Source: Rhodanobacteraceae bacterium (GTDB lineage Bacteria; Pseudomonadota; Gammaproteobacteria; Xanthomonadales; Rhodanobacteraceae). Taken from it: DNA of 64,000 nt. Under the pieces are notes generated by a model, which saw nothing but the letters and a program-made list of their open reading frames with translations, made no database searches and had not been told where the DNA came from. Shown piece by piece: positions 8,874 to 18,780 of the stretch (positions are counted from its first letter, which is position 1; each line of letters begins with the position of its first letter). The position numbers and the translations under genes were made by a program. The DNA lies in assembly GCA_003142815.1 (NCBI GenBank), contig PLNP01000011.1, positions 102,951 through 166,950 on the forward strand, written 5' to 3'.

Positions 8874-10679
8874 TCAGCGTTGCGCTGCGGCGGGCGACGC
8901 GCCGGAGGCCAACCCTCGATCGCGCGCCTTTTCGCGCTGCCAGTCGATCCATGCGGCGACGAAATCCGGTCGCGGCGGTGGTTTGCCGGTCCAGGAGCTG
9001 CTGTCACCGTCGAGCAGAAAACCGCCGAGATCGGCGCCATGGTAGACGTCGACGCGATTGCGATCGTCACCGCGCACATGCAGCACGTAGTCGGCAGGTT
9101 GCGGATCCGGGCGCAGGAAGAGTCCTGTGAAGGGTCCACGGCACTCGCCCAAGCCCAGCCAATACGCGATCGACGGCGCGATGTCGGTCTGCTGGAAGCC
9201 TGTATTGATGATTGGCGGCATATCGACCGCGCCGACGACGACCATCGGTATACGAGCGAACGCGCGTTCGCCGTAGGCGCGGAATTCGTCCTCGTGGAGC
9301 GGAGTCATCGTGCGGTGGTCGCCGAGCACGAGCAGGATCCCGTTCTTGAAGAAGCCGCGCCGTGCCAGTTCGTCATGGAAATGCGCGATCTGCTCATCGA
9401 CATAACGGAAGGTCGCCTCCGGATCGATTTTCGCGGTGCGCTGATCGACGAAGGGCGGATGGCTGCTGACGGTCAACAAGGCGGAAACGAAAGCTTGGCT
9501 CGTGTCGCGTTCGTCCAGCCACTTCAGGAAGCGCTCGTAAAGTGACGGGTCGTCGGCGGCACCGAATTGCCAGCGTTTGCGACCCGCATAGAACGCATCC
9601 TCGCTGCCATCGACCACGTCGAAACCGATCCGACGCAGCCAGCCCGCGAGGCCGAGAAAGGAGGTATCACCGGTAGTGAAGAACGCGGCTTCGCGACCGC
9701 TGCGGTGCGCGATATCGGGCAAACTGCCTTGGCCACTGGCGTAATCGCCGAAATCGAACCATGGCTTGCCCGGCGGAATGAGGGGCATGTTTCCGGAAAG
9801 GATCGCGATCTCGGCTGTGCTCGTCGTAAAGCCGTTCGCATAGAAATTTTTGAAGAAATGGCTTGAACGTGCGATCGCGTCGAGCTTCGGCGTCCAGTCC
9901 TGCGCACTGCCGAGCAGATGGCTGTGCCATGCCGACAACGATTCCACCATCAGCACGATCACGCTGCCTTGCGCAGCCTGGGCTTTCCCGCATTGTTCCG
10001 GAGCGGCTTGCGCCAATGCGCGTTGATGCGCGACGAAATCCGGCGAGAATGTCGCGACGCGACCTTGTGGCAGGTTCGCCTCGATCACGTTGTCCACGAA
10101 CAAATGATGCACATAGCGTACTGGCCGGGTCGCCGCGAACAGCGAGAAGCCAACGCAAAGAAACGCGGCGGCCAGCGCAGCCACGCCGGCGCGCGGCCGG
10201 CGCGGTGAAACCACCATGCCCACCGAGGCAAGTACCACGACCAGACCGGCGGCAGCACCGATCAGGCCAGCGCGCGACGCCAGGGCGGCGCGTACGACAC
10301 TGAGGTCGTCGCCGGCATATTTTCCGAAGCGGAGGAGATCGGCGAAATAGAGCCGTTGCGAAAGCAACGTATTGGTCGCGATGTCGCCGGCGAAAAGCAG
10401 CAAGACCAGGCAGGCCGCGAGCCGCGAGCACAATCGCAACCAGCGCCAGCGCGCCAGCCAACCGGCCGCGACCAGGCCGAGGATGAGCGCCAGCAGCCAG
10501 CCATCGTGGCCGAGGGAGGATAGCCAGTAACAACCCCGGCAGCCGCTATAGACGCCGATGCTGTTTTCAAGCCGCCAAGCGCGGAAGAGCGCGAGGCATA
10601 TAAAGAGGACGGCTGCGATCACTGGCCCCAGCCATGACATGTTTTGCCATCGGGAGGTACGGTTCTGGTCGATTGGCAT
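8874..10679 (-). CDS. LtaS-like membrane sulfatase / phosphoglycerol transferase
   Basis: About 600 aa. Five N-terminal membrane helices (e.g. VIAAVLFICLALF, GWLLALILGLVAAGWL) precede a periplasmic alkaline-phosphatase-fold domain. The metal ligand region IVLMVESLSAWHS, a Thr-rich loop 'GFTTSTAEIAILSG' (the position of the LtaS catalytic Thr) and LLVLGDHRTMTP match the lipoteichoic-acid-synthase/phosphoglycerol transferase group. In Gram-negatives relatives modify periplasmic glucans or lipids. The GH94 gene at 58 kb could be linked functionally, but that is a guess. The start is uncertain: 10679 (MPIDQ) or 10640 (MSWLG), neither with a clear ribosome site. The gene is divergent from guaB. 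Confidence 0.82.
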   Translation of the reverse strand: MPIDQNRTSRWQNMSWLGPVIAAVLFICLALFRAWRLENSIGVYSGCRGCYWLSSLGHDGWLLALILGLVAAGWLARWRWLRLCSRLAACLVLLLFAGDIATNTLLSQRLYFADLLRFGKYAGDDLSVVRAALASRAGLIGAAAGLVVVLASVGMVVSPRRPRAGVAALAAAFLCVGFSLFAATRPVRYVHHLFVDNVIEANLPQGRVATFSPDFVAHQRALAQAAPEQCGKAQAAQGSVIVLMVESLSAWHSHLLGSAQDWTPKLDAIARSSHFFKNFYANGFTTSTAEIAILSGNMPLIPPGKPWFDFGDYASGQGSLPDIAHRSGREAAFFTTGDTSFLGLAGWLRRIGFDVVDGSEDAFYAGRKRWQFGAADDPSLYERFLKWLDERDTSQAFVSALLTVSSHPPFVDQRTAKIDPEATFRYVDEQIAHFHDELARRGFFKNGILLVLGDHRTMTPLHEDEFRAYGERAFARIPMVVVGAVDMPPIINTGFQQTDIAPSIAYWLGLGECRGPFTGLFLRPDPQPADYVLHVRGDDRNRVDVYHGADLGGFLLDGDSSSWTGKPPPRPDFVAAWIDWQREKARDRGLASGASPAAAQR

Positions 10680-10731
10680 CGGAATCAAGCAGGGATATGG
10701 CGGGACAAAAGACGTGCCTGTAGAATAGGGC

Positions 10732-12192
10732 ATGCGCATCCTCTCCGAAGCTCTCACCTTCGACGACGTTTCGCTCGTGCCGGCCCATTCTTCGGTGCTG
10801 CCGCGCGACGTCGATCTCGGCACCCGCCTGACCCGCACTATCCGCCTGAACCTGCCGATCGTGTCCGCCGCGATGGATACGGTGACCGAGGCGCGCCTCG
10901 CGATCACGATGGCCCAATGCGGCGGCATCGGCATCATTCACAAGAACATGACGATCGAACGCCAGGCCGCCGAAGTGCGCCTGGTCAAGAAGTTTGAGGC
11001 GGGCGTGATCCGCGACCCGATCACGGTCGGTCCGCACACCTCGATCCGCGAGGTCATGCAGATCACGCGCGGCCACAATATCTCCGGCGTGCCGATCGTC
11101 GACGGCGAACAGCTCGTCGGCATCGTGACGCACCGGGATCTGCGCTTCGAGAAGAAGCCGGACGATCCGGTGCGCAACATCATGACGCGCAAGGAACGCC
11201 TGGTCACGGTCAAGGAAGGTGCGACCGAGGACGAAGTGCTCGCGCTGCTGCACAAGCATCGCATCGAGAAGGTGCTGGTCGTCGACGACGCGTTCCGCCT
11301 GCGTGGCCTGATCACGGTCAAGGATATCCAGAAGGCGCGTGACAATCCGCGCGCATGCAAGGACGATCGCGAACGCCTGAGAGTCGGCGCGGCGGTCGGC
11401 GTTGGCGGCGATACCGAACAACGTGTCGCGGCCTTGATCGAGGCCGGCGTCGATGCGCTCATCGTCGACACCGCGCACGGCCATTCCGATGGCGTGATCG
11501 AGCGCGTGCGCTGGGTACGCAAGAACTTTCCGAAGATTTCGCTGATCGCCGGCAACATCGTGACCGGCGATGCGGCCAGGGCGCTCGCCGATGTGGGCGC
11601 GGATGCGGTCAAGGTCGGGGTCGGTCCGGGCTCGATCTGCACGACGCGCGTGATCGCCGGCGTCGGCGTGCCGCAGATTACCGCCGTCAGCATGGTCGCC
11701 GACGCATTGAAGGGCAGCGATATCTGCCTGATCGCCGACGGTGGCATCCGTTATTCCGGCGATATCGCCAAAGCACTCGCAGCGGGCGCGGACTGCGTGA
11801 TGATCGGCGGCATGTTCGCCGGCACCGAGGAGGCACCCGGTGAAGTCGAGCTGTACCAGGGCCGCTCGTACAAGAGTTATCGCGGCATGGGTTCGCTCGC
11901 AGCGATGCAGAAGGGCTCGAAAGACCGCTATTTCCAGGACGACGAGAGCGACGCCGACAAGCTCGTGCCCGAAGGTATCGAAGGCCGCGTGCCGTATCGC
12001 GGATCGCTGCGCAATATCGTGCATCAGCTCGGCGGCGGCTTGCGCGCGGCGATGGGCTACGTCGGCTGCGCGACGGTCGCGGACATGCGCACCAAGCCGC
12101 ATTTCGTGCGCGTCACCACAGCCGGCGTGCGCGAGTCGCATGTGCACGACGTGACAATCACGAAGGAAGCGCCGAATTACCGGTTGGACTGA
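10732..12192 (+). CDS. guaB: IMP dehydrogenase GuaB
   Basis: GuaB oxidises IMP to XMP with NAD+, the first committed step to GMP. Its 486 aa is the usual length. The catalytic loop [11 protein letters not shown] contains the nucleophilic Cys. Two CBS domains are inserted at about 90-205 ([24 protein letters not shown]). The GMVYKG-like flap region reads '[21 protein letters not shown]'. It is followed 70 bp later by guaA in the standard guaBA order. Confidence 0.97.
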   Translation: MRILSEALTFDDVSLVPAHSSVLPRDVDLGTRLTRTIRLNLPIVSAAMDTVTEARLAITMAQCGGIGIIHKNMTIERQAAEVRLVKKFEAGVIRDPITVGPHTSIREVMQITRGHNISGVPIVDGEQLVGIVTHRDLRFEKKPDDPVRNIMTRKERLVTVKEGATEDEVLALLHKHRIEKVLVVDDAFRLRGLITVKDIQKARDNPRACKDDRERLRVGAAVGVGGDTEQRVAALIEAGVDALIVDTAHGHSDGVIERVRWVRKNFPKISLIAGNIVTGDAARALADVGADAVKVGVGPGSICTTRVIAGVGVPQITAVSMVADALKGSDICLIADGGIRYSGDIAKALAAGADCVMIGGMFAGTEEAPGEVELYQGRSYKSYRGMGSLAAMQKGSKDRYFQDDESDADKLVPEGIEGRVPYRGSLRNIVHQLGGGLRAAMGYVGCATVADMRTKPHFVRVTTAGVRESHVHDVTITKEAPNYRLD

Positions 12193-12262
12193 TCAAGCTG
12201 GGATTCGAAATTCGGGATTCGGGATTCATATGACGCCGCCTTCTCCAAATCCCGTGTCCCCG

Positions 12263-14325
<2,063 letters not shown>

Positions 14326-14363
14326 ACGCGATGGATGGCGGCGCGTCATGCACCGCCCTCGTG

Positions 14364-15158
14364 CTACAGCGTCAGTGTGTGGATGACCTGGGTCGGATCC
14401 GCGGGATCGATCCGGCGACGGAAGCCGAGGAACTTGGCCAGATCGCGCATCTCCAGATTGTTGGCGGCGTCAATTGAGACCATTGTGCGCAAGCCGCGCG
14501 AGCGCGCGATCTCGATCAGATGGCGCATCAGCAGGGTGCCGAGTCCTTTCTTGTGCCACTCGTCGTCGACCGCGACCGCGCACTCGCAGGAACGTCCGTC
14601 GGCGCTCGTGCTGTAGCGGCTGACGCCGATCTCGCGCTTCTCGCCTGCGCGGTGCACGAGTGCGACGAAGGCAGCGTCGTGCTGGTAGTCAATGTCGGTC
14701 AGGCGCTTGATCAGGTCGTCGCTCGGTTCGCTCACCTGGCCGAGGAAGCGCAGCCGACGCGATTCAGGCGACAGCCGCTTGATGAAGGCGCGCTCCAGCT
14801 CGGCGTCCTCCTTGTGGATCGGACGGACGATCACGCGCGTGCCATCCGCCAGGGTTTCCGTCCAGTGTGGCGCATCGGCGGAGGGTGGGGTCGGCACCAG
14901 TTCGTGATGCGGTTTCTTTGCCGCGCGCGATTTCGGCGGCGTGGCAGGTATGTCCGCGCGCTTGGCCACCGTCGTATTGCGGCGGCTTGCCGGTGCAGCA
15001 GCGGCGACGCGCTTCTTTACCGCGGGTCGTGAATCCGCTTCCGCCGTGCGCTTGCCGTTGCCGGCGGCGCGTGCCGGTGGCTTGCCGGTGCTGCCACGCG
15101 CGGTGCGGGTGGCACGCGAGTCGGCGTGATGTGACGTCGGCGCTGGGGTTCTGGGCAT
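14364..15158 (-). CDS. GNAT-family N-acetyltransferase with basic N-terminal tail
   Basis: The first ~95 of 264 aa are a low-complexity Ala/Lys/Arg/Pro tail, followed by a GNAT domain (about 100-264). The acetyl-CoA motif A is 'DEWHKKGLGTLLMRHLIEIA', and the RRLRFLGQ block resembles the domain found in protein-acetylating Pat-type enzymes. The substrate is unknown. The gene is divergent from the usp gene across a 278-bp region with two FNR-like sites, one only 58 bp upstream of this start, so it may share the oxygen response. Confidence 0.85.
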   Translation of the reverse strand: MPRTPAPTSHHADSRATRTARGSTGKPPARAAGNGKRTAEADSRPAVKKRVAAAAPASRRNTTVAKRADIPATPPKSRAAKKPHHELVPTPPSADAPHWTETLADGTRVIVRPIHKEDAELERAFIKRLSPESRRLRFLGQVSEPSDDLIKRLTDIDYQHDAAFVALVHRAGEKREIGVSRYSTSADGRSCECAVAVDDEWHKKGLGTLLMRHLIEIARSRGLRTMVSIDAANNLEMRDLAKFLGFRRRIDPADPTQVIHTLTL

Positions 15159-15215
15159 GTCAATGTCCTCCGAATTGGTCCGCGACCATTATCGGCGTGC
15201 GCGGCGGCAACCGAA

Positions 15216-15229
15216 TTGACCTGGGTCAT
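15216..15229. promoter_or_regulatory. FNR/Anr-like box TTGACctggGTCAT
   Basis: It matches the FNR-type consensus TTGAYnnnnRTCAA at 9 of 10 half-site bases. It lies between the divergent GNAT and usp genes. Binding is inferred from sequence and context only. Confidence 0.55.
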
Positions 15230-15312
15230 GCGCGCAGCAAATTTTCCGTGCGCAGATCAGGCAGTCGCTCGCGAGCCACCGCCCATGGCCTGGCCATTAC
15301 GGCGCACGTCGC

Positions 15313-15326
15313 TTGACGCAGATCAA
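15313..15326. promoter_or_regulatory. FNR/Anr-like box TTGACgcagATCAA
   Basis: All ten half-site bases fit TTGAYnnnnRTCAA. It lies 111 bp upstream of the start of the first universal stress gene (15437), a plausible activator position for an oxygen-responsive promoter. Confidence 0.65.
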
Positions 15327-15436
15327 TTGCCGGCCACGCCGAATCGTTAGTCTTCGCTCCACTCAGGGCGGTGAACCGGTCAGGTTCGCGCCGCCTGCGC
15401 GTTTTCCGCGGTACCTCAGATCAGAGGAGACGATCG

Positions 15437-16261
15437 ATGCGCGACATCCTGGTACATGCAGGCAATTTCAAGACTTGGGGCAGTGGCATCGATTACGCGG
15501 CACACCTGGCTACGAAGCTCGACGCATCGCTGACCGGGGCCTACGTCTATCCTTCTCCGCTCCACATGATGCCTCCATACGGATCGCCCGCATTGCTCAG
15601 CGCGATCATCGAGAACGCACGCGAAATCGAGGAGACCGCGCACGCGTCGGAGCAATCGTTCGTGGCGTGGACGCAGGGCTTGGGTGTGCGCCATGCAGCT
15701 TGGCAGGTCGCGGAAGGGTATGTGCCCGACGTGTTCGCGCACATCGGCAATTGGACCGATCTGCTTGTGCTCCAGCGCGATCCCGACACCGCGTGGGGAT
15801 CGCCTTACGATCTCGGTGCGCTGGTGCTGCGCGTCGATATACCGTGCATCGTCCTGCCGCGGGATGTTCGCGAAGCCCGCCTGGAGTGCATCGCCTTGGC
15901 ATGGAACGGGGCCCCTGAGGCGGTGCGTGCAATCCATGCCGCCCTGCCTTTGCTCCAGCGCGCGCAGCGGGTCGTGCTGCTCAGCGGCGAACGTCGCGAT
16001 TCCTTCATCGAGATCGGCTGGAAGCCACCGTTCGAGATCGAGGTGTATCTCGGACGTCACGGGATAGTGCCGGAACGGAAGGCCATCGTCGTGGATGAGG
16101 ATCATGCCGGCACCGCGCTGCTGGAAACCGCTGCGCAAGTGGACGCAGACCTGCTCGTGATGGGCGCCTACGGCAGGAGCCGCTTCAGCGAATGGGCGTT
16201 CGGCGGCGCCACCCGGCAGGTACTGCGCGATGCGGCGCTGCCCGTGTTTCTCCGCCATTGA
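15437..16261 (+). CDS. Universal stress protein, tandem-domain type
   Basis: The 274-aa start is fixed by a clear ribosome site (AGAGGAG, 8-9 bp before ATG 15437). The N-terminal half (MRDILVHAGNFKTWGSGIDYAAHLA) lacks an obvious nucleotide loop. The C-terminal half ends with the UspA-type ATP-binding segment 'DLLVMGAYGRSRFSEWAFGG'. This is the two-lobe USP arrangement common in low-oxygen stress clusters. It is followed by a single-domain usp gene 67 bp later. FNR-like boxes lie upstream. Confidence 0.88.
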   Translation: MRDILVHAGNFKTWGSGIDYAAHLATKLDASLTGAYVYPSPLHMMPPYGSPALLSAIIENAREIEETAHASEQSFVAWTQGLGVRHAAWQVAEGYVPDVFAHIGNWTDLLVLQRDPDTAWGSPYDLGALVLRVDIPCIVLPRDVREARLECIALAWNGAPEAVRAIHAALPLLQRAQRVVLLSGERRDSFIEIGWKPPFEIEVYLGRHGIVPERKAIVVDEDHAGTALLETAAQVDADLLVMGAYGRSRFSEWAFGGATRQVLRDAALPVFLRH

Positions 16262-16328
16262 CGAACGGCGATGCGCATCGACTGCCTCTGTGTACTACGA
16301 CTTCGAATCAACCTTGAGGGAACGCTGC

Positions 16329-16751
16329 ATGAAAATCCTGCTGGCCACCGATGGAAGCCGATTCAGCACGCGGGCGGCGAGTTATCTCGCGAAGCATCGC
16401 GGCGTATTTGGCACGGAGAAGGAGGTTGTCCTGCTGTATGTCGACCCGCTACTGCCGCGCAGCATCAGGGCGGAGTGGGATCCCAAAGAGGTCGCCCGCT
16501 ATCACGCCGAAGCGGCGCAGGCGGCAATGCGGTCGGCGAAGGCTGCATTGAAGCGTGCACAGCTGCCATTCGGGGAAAAGGCCTTGATCGGCGATCCGGC
16601 GTCGATGATCGTTGACGTCGCGAAAAGCGGAAAGTTCGATCTCATCGTGATGGGCTCGCATGGCCGCGGCGCGCTAGGCAGCTTGATCCTCGGCTCCGTG
16701 ACCGCCAAGGTGATCGCGCAATGCACGATCCCGGTGCTGGTCGTGCGTTGA
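16329..16751 (+). CDS. Universal stress protein, single domain
   Basis: This 140-aa UspA-fold protein starts MKILLATDGSRFSTRAASYL and carries the nucleotide-binding signature 'VMGSHGRGALGSLILGSVTA' (GxxGx9GS pattern) near its C-terminus. Such proteins bind ATP/AMP and protect cells in stasis or hypoxia. It probably shares a transcript with the tandem usp gene upstream. The earlier in-frame start (16230) would overlap that gene and is not used. Confidence 0.92.
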   Translation: MKILLATDGSRFSTRAASYLAKHRGVFGTEKEVVLLYVDPLLPRSIRAEWDPKEVARYHAEAAQAAMRSAKAALKRAQLPFGEKALIGDPASMIVDVAKSGKFDLIVMGSHGRGALGSLILGSVTAKVIAQCTIPVLVVR

Positions 16752-16816
16752 GATTGCGGAGCCAAGCGGCCATCGGCGCCGCGGACCAGCATGCGGCTAT
16801 GCCGAGAACCGTTGTT

Positions 16817-16843
16817 CTGTTACACGCTGTTACGCACTGTTAC
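16817..16843. repeat. Three CTGTTAC direct repeats at exact 10-bp spacing
   Basis: CTGTTAC occurs at 16817, 16827 and 16837, one helical turn apart, about 77 bp before the frameshifted FNR-type regulator gene. Helical phasing of this kind is typical of operator iterons. No known regulator is assigned. Confidence 0.6.
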
Positions 16844-16919
16844 CGGCGCGTCGTCGTCGCGCGCAGCGGCACGCTTGCCTTGGAGGCCAGACACACGGCG
16901 ATCCCGTGAGGAACCAGCG

Positions 16920-17292
16920 ATGAACATGGCAACGGCTTCCGCAATCCTGACTGGCCCGATGCAATTGATGCGTCCGGAAACGTTCGAAAGCAGCGGCGAT
17001 ATCGGCATCGAAGAATTGCGCGAGTTCGTCCCCGTGATGCGCCGCAAACTTGTTGCCGGACAGTATCTGTTTCGCGCGGGCCCAGCCCTTCCGCGCATTG
17101 TTTCTTGTCCACGTCGGTTGCCTGAAAACATGCGAACTCGCGGACGACGGGCGCGAGCAGGTCACTGGCTTCCGCATGCGCGGTGGCCTGCTCGGCGTCG
17201 AATCGATCGGTCTCGTGGCGTACGCCTGCGATGCGGTCGCGCTCGAGAGCGGCGAGGTGCGGGAACGCCCGCCCGACGCACCTCGTGTTTGA
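16920..17292 (+). pseudogene. Frameshifted and truncated CRP/FNR-family regulator
   Basis: Frame one (MNMATASAILTGPMQLMRPE... VAGQYLFRAG) runs into frame two (PFRALFLVHVGCLKTCEL, FRMRGGLLGVESIGL). Removing one C near 17,079-17,082 restores a continuous cyclic-nucleotide-type sensor domain (FRAGQPFRALFLVHVG) like that of FNR/Anr relatives. Homology ends after about 110 residues (YACDAVALESGEV), so the DNA-binding helix-turn-helix is missing. The remnant sits in the middle of a gene group carrying FNR-like boxes, so those sites must now depend on an FNR homologue elsewhere. Confidence 0.82.
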
Positions 17293-17302
17293 CCTGGATC
17301 AA
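17289..17302. promoter_or_regulatory. FNR/Anr-like box TTGACctggATCAA
   Basis: All ten half-site bases fit TTGAYnnnnRTCAA. It lies 69 bp before the start of the third usp gene (17372), a spacing that would fit a class II (-41.5) activator site with a leader of roughly 35 bases. Confidence 0.7.
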
Positions 17303-17371
17303 CGACGGCCGACAAGGTGGCGCTAGGGTGTTGTCCTGGCGGATGCCGCGCACACAAGAGAGAATGCAATC

Positions 17372-17809
17372 ATGTTCAAGCACATTCTGATTCCGACCGA
17401 TGGCTCCGTACTCTCGGAGGAAGCCGTCAGGCAGGGCATCCGTCTGGCCGCCTCGATCCAGGCCCGGGTCACCGGGTTTCACGTGATTCCGAAATTCCAT
17501 GCCTCCGCCGTGATCATGGGATTGCTGGAAGCGAACCGCGGCGACTACGCCAAGGCCGCACAGGCGTATGCCGATACGCAGCTCGACCTTGTTTCGAGGA
17601 CCGCGACGGCGGCGGGCGTCGCTTGCGACGTCGCCTACACGACCAGCGACGATGTCGCAGCGGAGATCATCGCGGCCGCCGCGCAGCATGGCTGCGATCT
17701 GATCCTGATGGCCTCGCATGGCAGACGCGGCATGCAGGGAGTGTTGCTCGGCAGCGAAACACAGAAGGTGCTCACCCACAGCCGCATTCCAGTGCTGGTC
17801 TATCGCTGA
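17372..17809 (+). CDS. Universal stress protein, single domain
   Basis: This 145-aa protein begins MFKHILIPTDGSVLSEEAV with the UspA N-terminal strand and DGS motif. It ends with the nucleotide-binding segment 'MASHGRRGMQGVLLGSETQK' and IPVLVYR. It has its own FNR-like box upstream and is followed 45 bp later by the host-attachment-type gene. Confidence 0.93.
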   Translation: MFKHILIPTDGSVLSEEAVRQGIRLAASIQARVTGFHVIPKFHASAVIMGLLEANRGDYAKAAQAYADTQLDLVSRTATAAGVACDVAYTTSDDVAAEIIAAAAQHGCDLILMASHGRRGMQGVLLGSETQKVLTHSRIPVLVYR

Positions 17810-17854
17810 GCGGCGCTCAACGCCGCCGGAACCGAACTACGAGGACGTCACACG

Positions 17855-18295
17855 ATGAATACCTGGGTTCTTGTTGCTGATCGGGCGCGTGCCCGACTGT
17901 TTTCCGTCACCGCGGACGGAGCCGCGTTGCTGGAGATCGCCGACTTCGTCAATCCGGAGGGCCGCGCGCTCGCGCATGAGCTCGAAAGCGATCGTTTACC
18001 GCGGACGTTCGAGAGCGTCGGCGGGGCACGCCATGCGATCGAGCCGCACACGACGACCAAACAGAAGACGGCCGACCGCTTCGCGCATTGCTTGCACGAG
18101 GCGCTCGAACGCGGTCGCGTCGAGCGGTCCTACGACCAGATCGTGCTGGTCGCATCGCCGCATTTCCTGGGCACGCTGAACGCCGCGATCGGCAAACAGG
18201 TGCGCCGCTACGTTGTCACCGAGGTGCACAAGGACCTGACTACTCTGACGCCAGCCGAGATTCGCCAGCACCTGCCGAAACATCTCGTAACCTAG
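17855..18295 (+). CDS. Host attachment family protein
   Basis: This 146-aa protein begins MNTWVLVADRARARLFSV and contains the PRTFESVGGARHAIEPHT linker, 'ADRFAHCLHEALERGRVERSYDQIVLVA' and PHFLGTLNAAI. These are typical of the family annotated as 'required for attachment to host cells', a release-factor/baeRF-like fold. The name comes from an Agrobacterium phenotype. In gammaproteobacterial stress clusters its biochemical role is unknown. It is probably co-transcribed with the usp gene upstream. Confidence 0.85.
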   Translation: MNTWVLVADRARARLFSVTADGAALLEIADFVNPEGRALAHELESDRLPRTFESVGGARHAIEPHTTTKQKTADRFAHCLHEALERGRVERSYDQIVLVASPHFLGTLNAAIGKQVRRYVVTEVHKDLTTLTPAEIRQHLPKHLVT

Positions 18296-18388
18296 GTTTC
18301 GACAACGGCCAAAACCCGACGAGAGGGCCGATCGCGGCCTGACTGCTGTCGCTCTGAGCGCGCAATCGATATGCGCGGGGGCGCGCGC

Positions 18389-18402
18389 TTGATTTTTATC
18401 AA
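18389..18402. promoter_or_regulatory. Perfect FNR-type box TTGATttttATCAA
   Basis: An exact palindromic match to TTGATnnnnATCAA. It is about 90 bp upstream of the broken DUF2892 gene and about 380 bp upstream of the phosphoribosyltransferase fusion gene. Confidence 0.78.
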
Positions 18403-18479
18403 TATGCCGGCGCGCTACAGCGCGCATCGTGCCTTTGTCGCGATCAGTGATCGTGCTGCGCTATTACCGGAGATCCGCC

Positions 18480-18724
18480 CTGCACCCTAACCTGGGTTCT
18501 GCCGACCGCATCGTCCGCATCCTCGTCGGCCTGCTCTGCTCAGCCTGTTGTGGGTTGGCAGCGGCAACCAGCGCTGGTTTGGCCTGATCGGTCTGGTTCC
18601 GCTACTGACCGCGGTGGCCGGCACCTGTCCGCTGTACACGCTGCTCCGCATCAACACCTGCCGCACGCAGGCCGCGCTGACAATGGGTGCACCGGATTGG
18701 TCGCGTCGAGCAAGTCGGCAATGA
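18480..18724 (+). pseudogene. DUF2892 (YgaP-type transmembrane) protein, broken
   Basis: Frame one reads 'HPNLGSADRIVRILVGLL'. After a frameshift near 18,533-18,545 the next frame continues LLWVGSGNQRWFGLIGLVPLLTA and CPLYTLLRINTC. Together these make the two-helix DUF2892 protein seen in low-oxygen and sulfur-transfer loci. The expected ATG is replaced by CTG at 18480. The missing start and the frame jump argue for a pseudogene. Confidence 0.7.
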
Positions 18725-18780
18725 ATTGTGCGTGGCCGGGCAGCACGAACGCGATTGCCCGCACCGGGAGAATGATCCCC

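Noticed and set aside
7754-9139. 461-codon minus-strand ORF across dctM and the sulfatase end
   Set aside because: Shadow of dctM rich in Gln/Arg/Asp/His; no recognisable domain.
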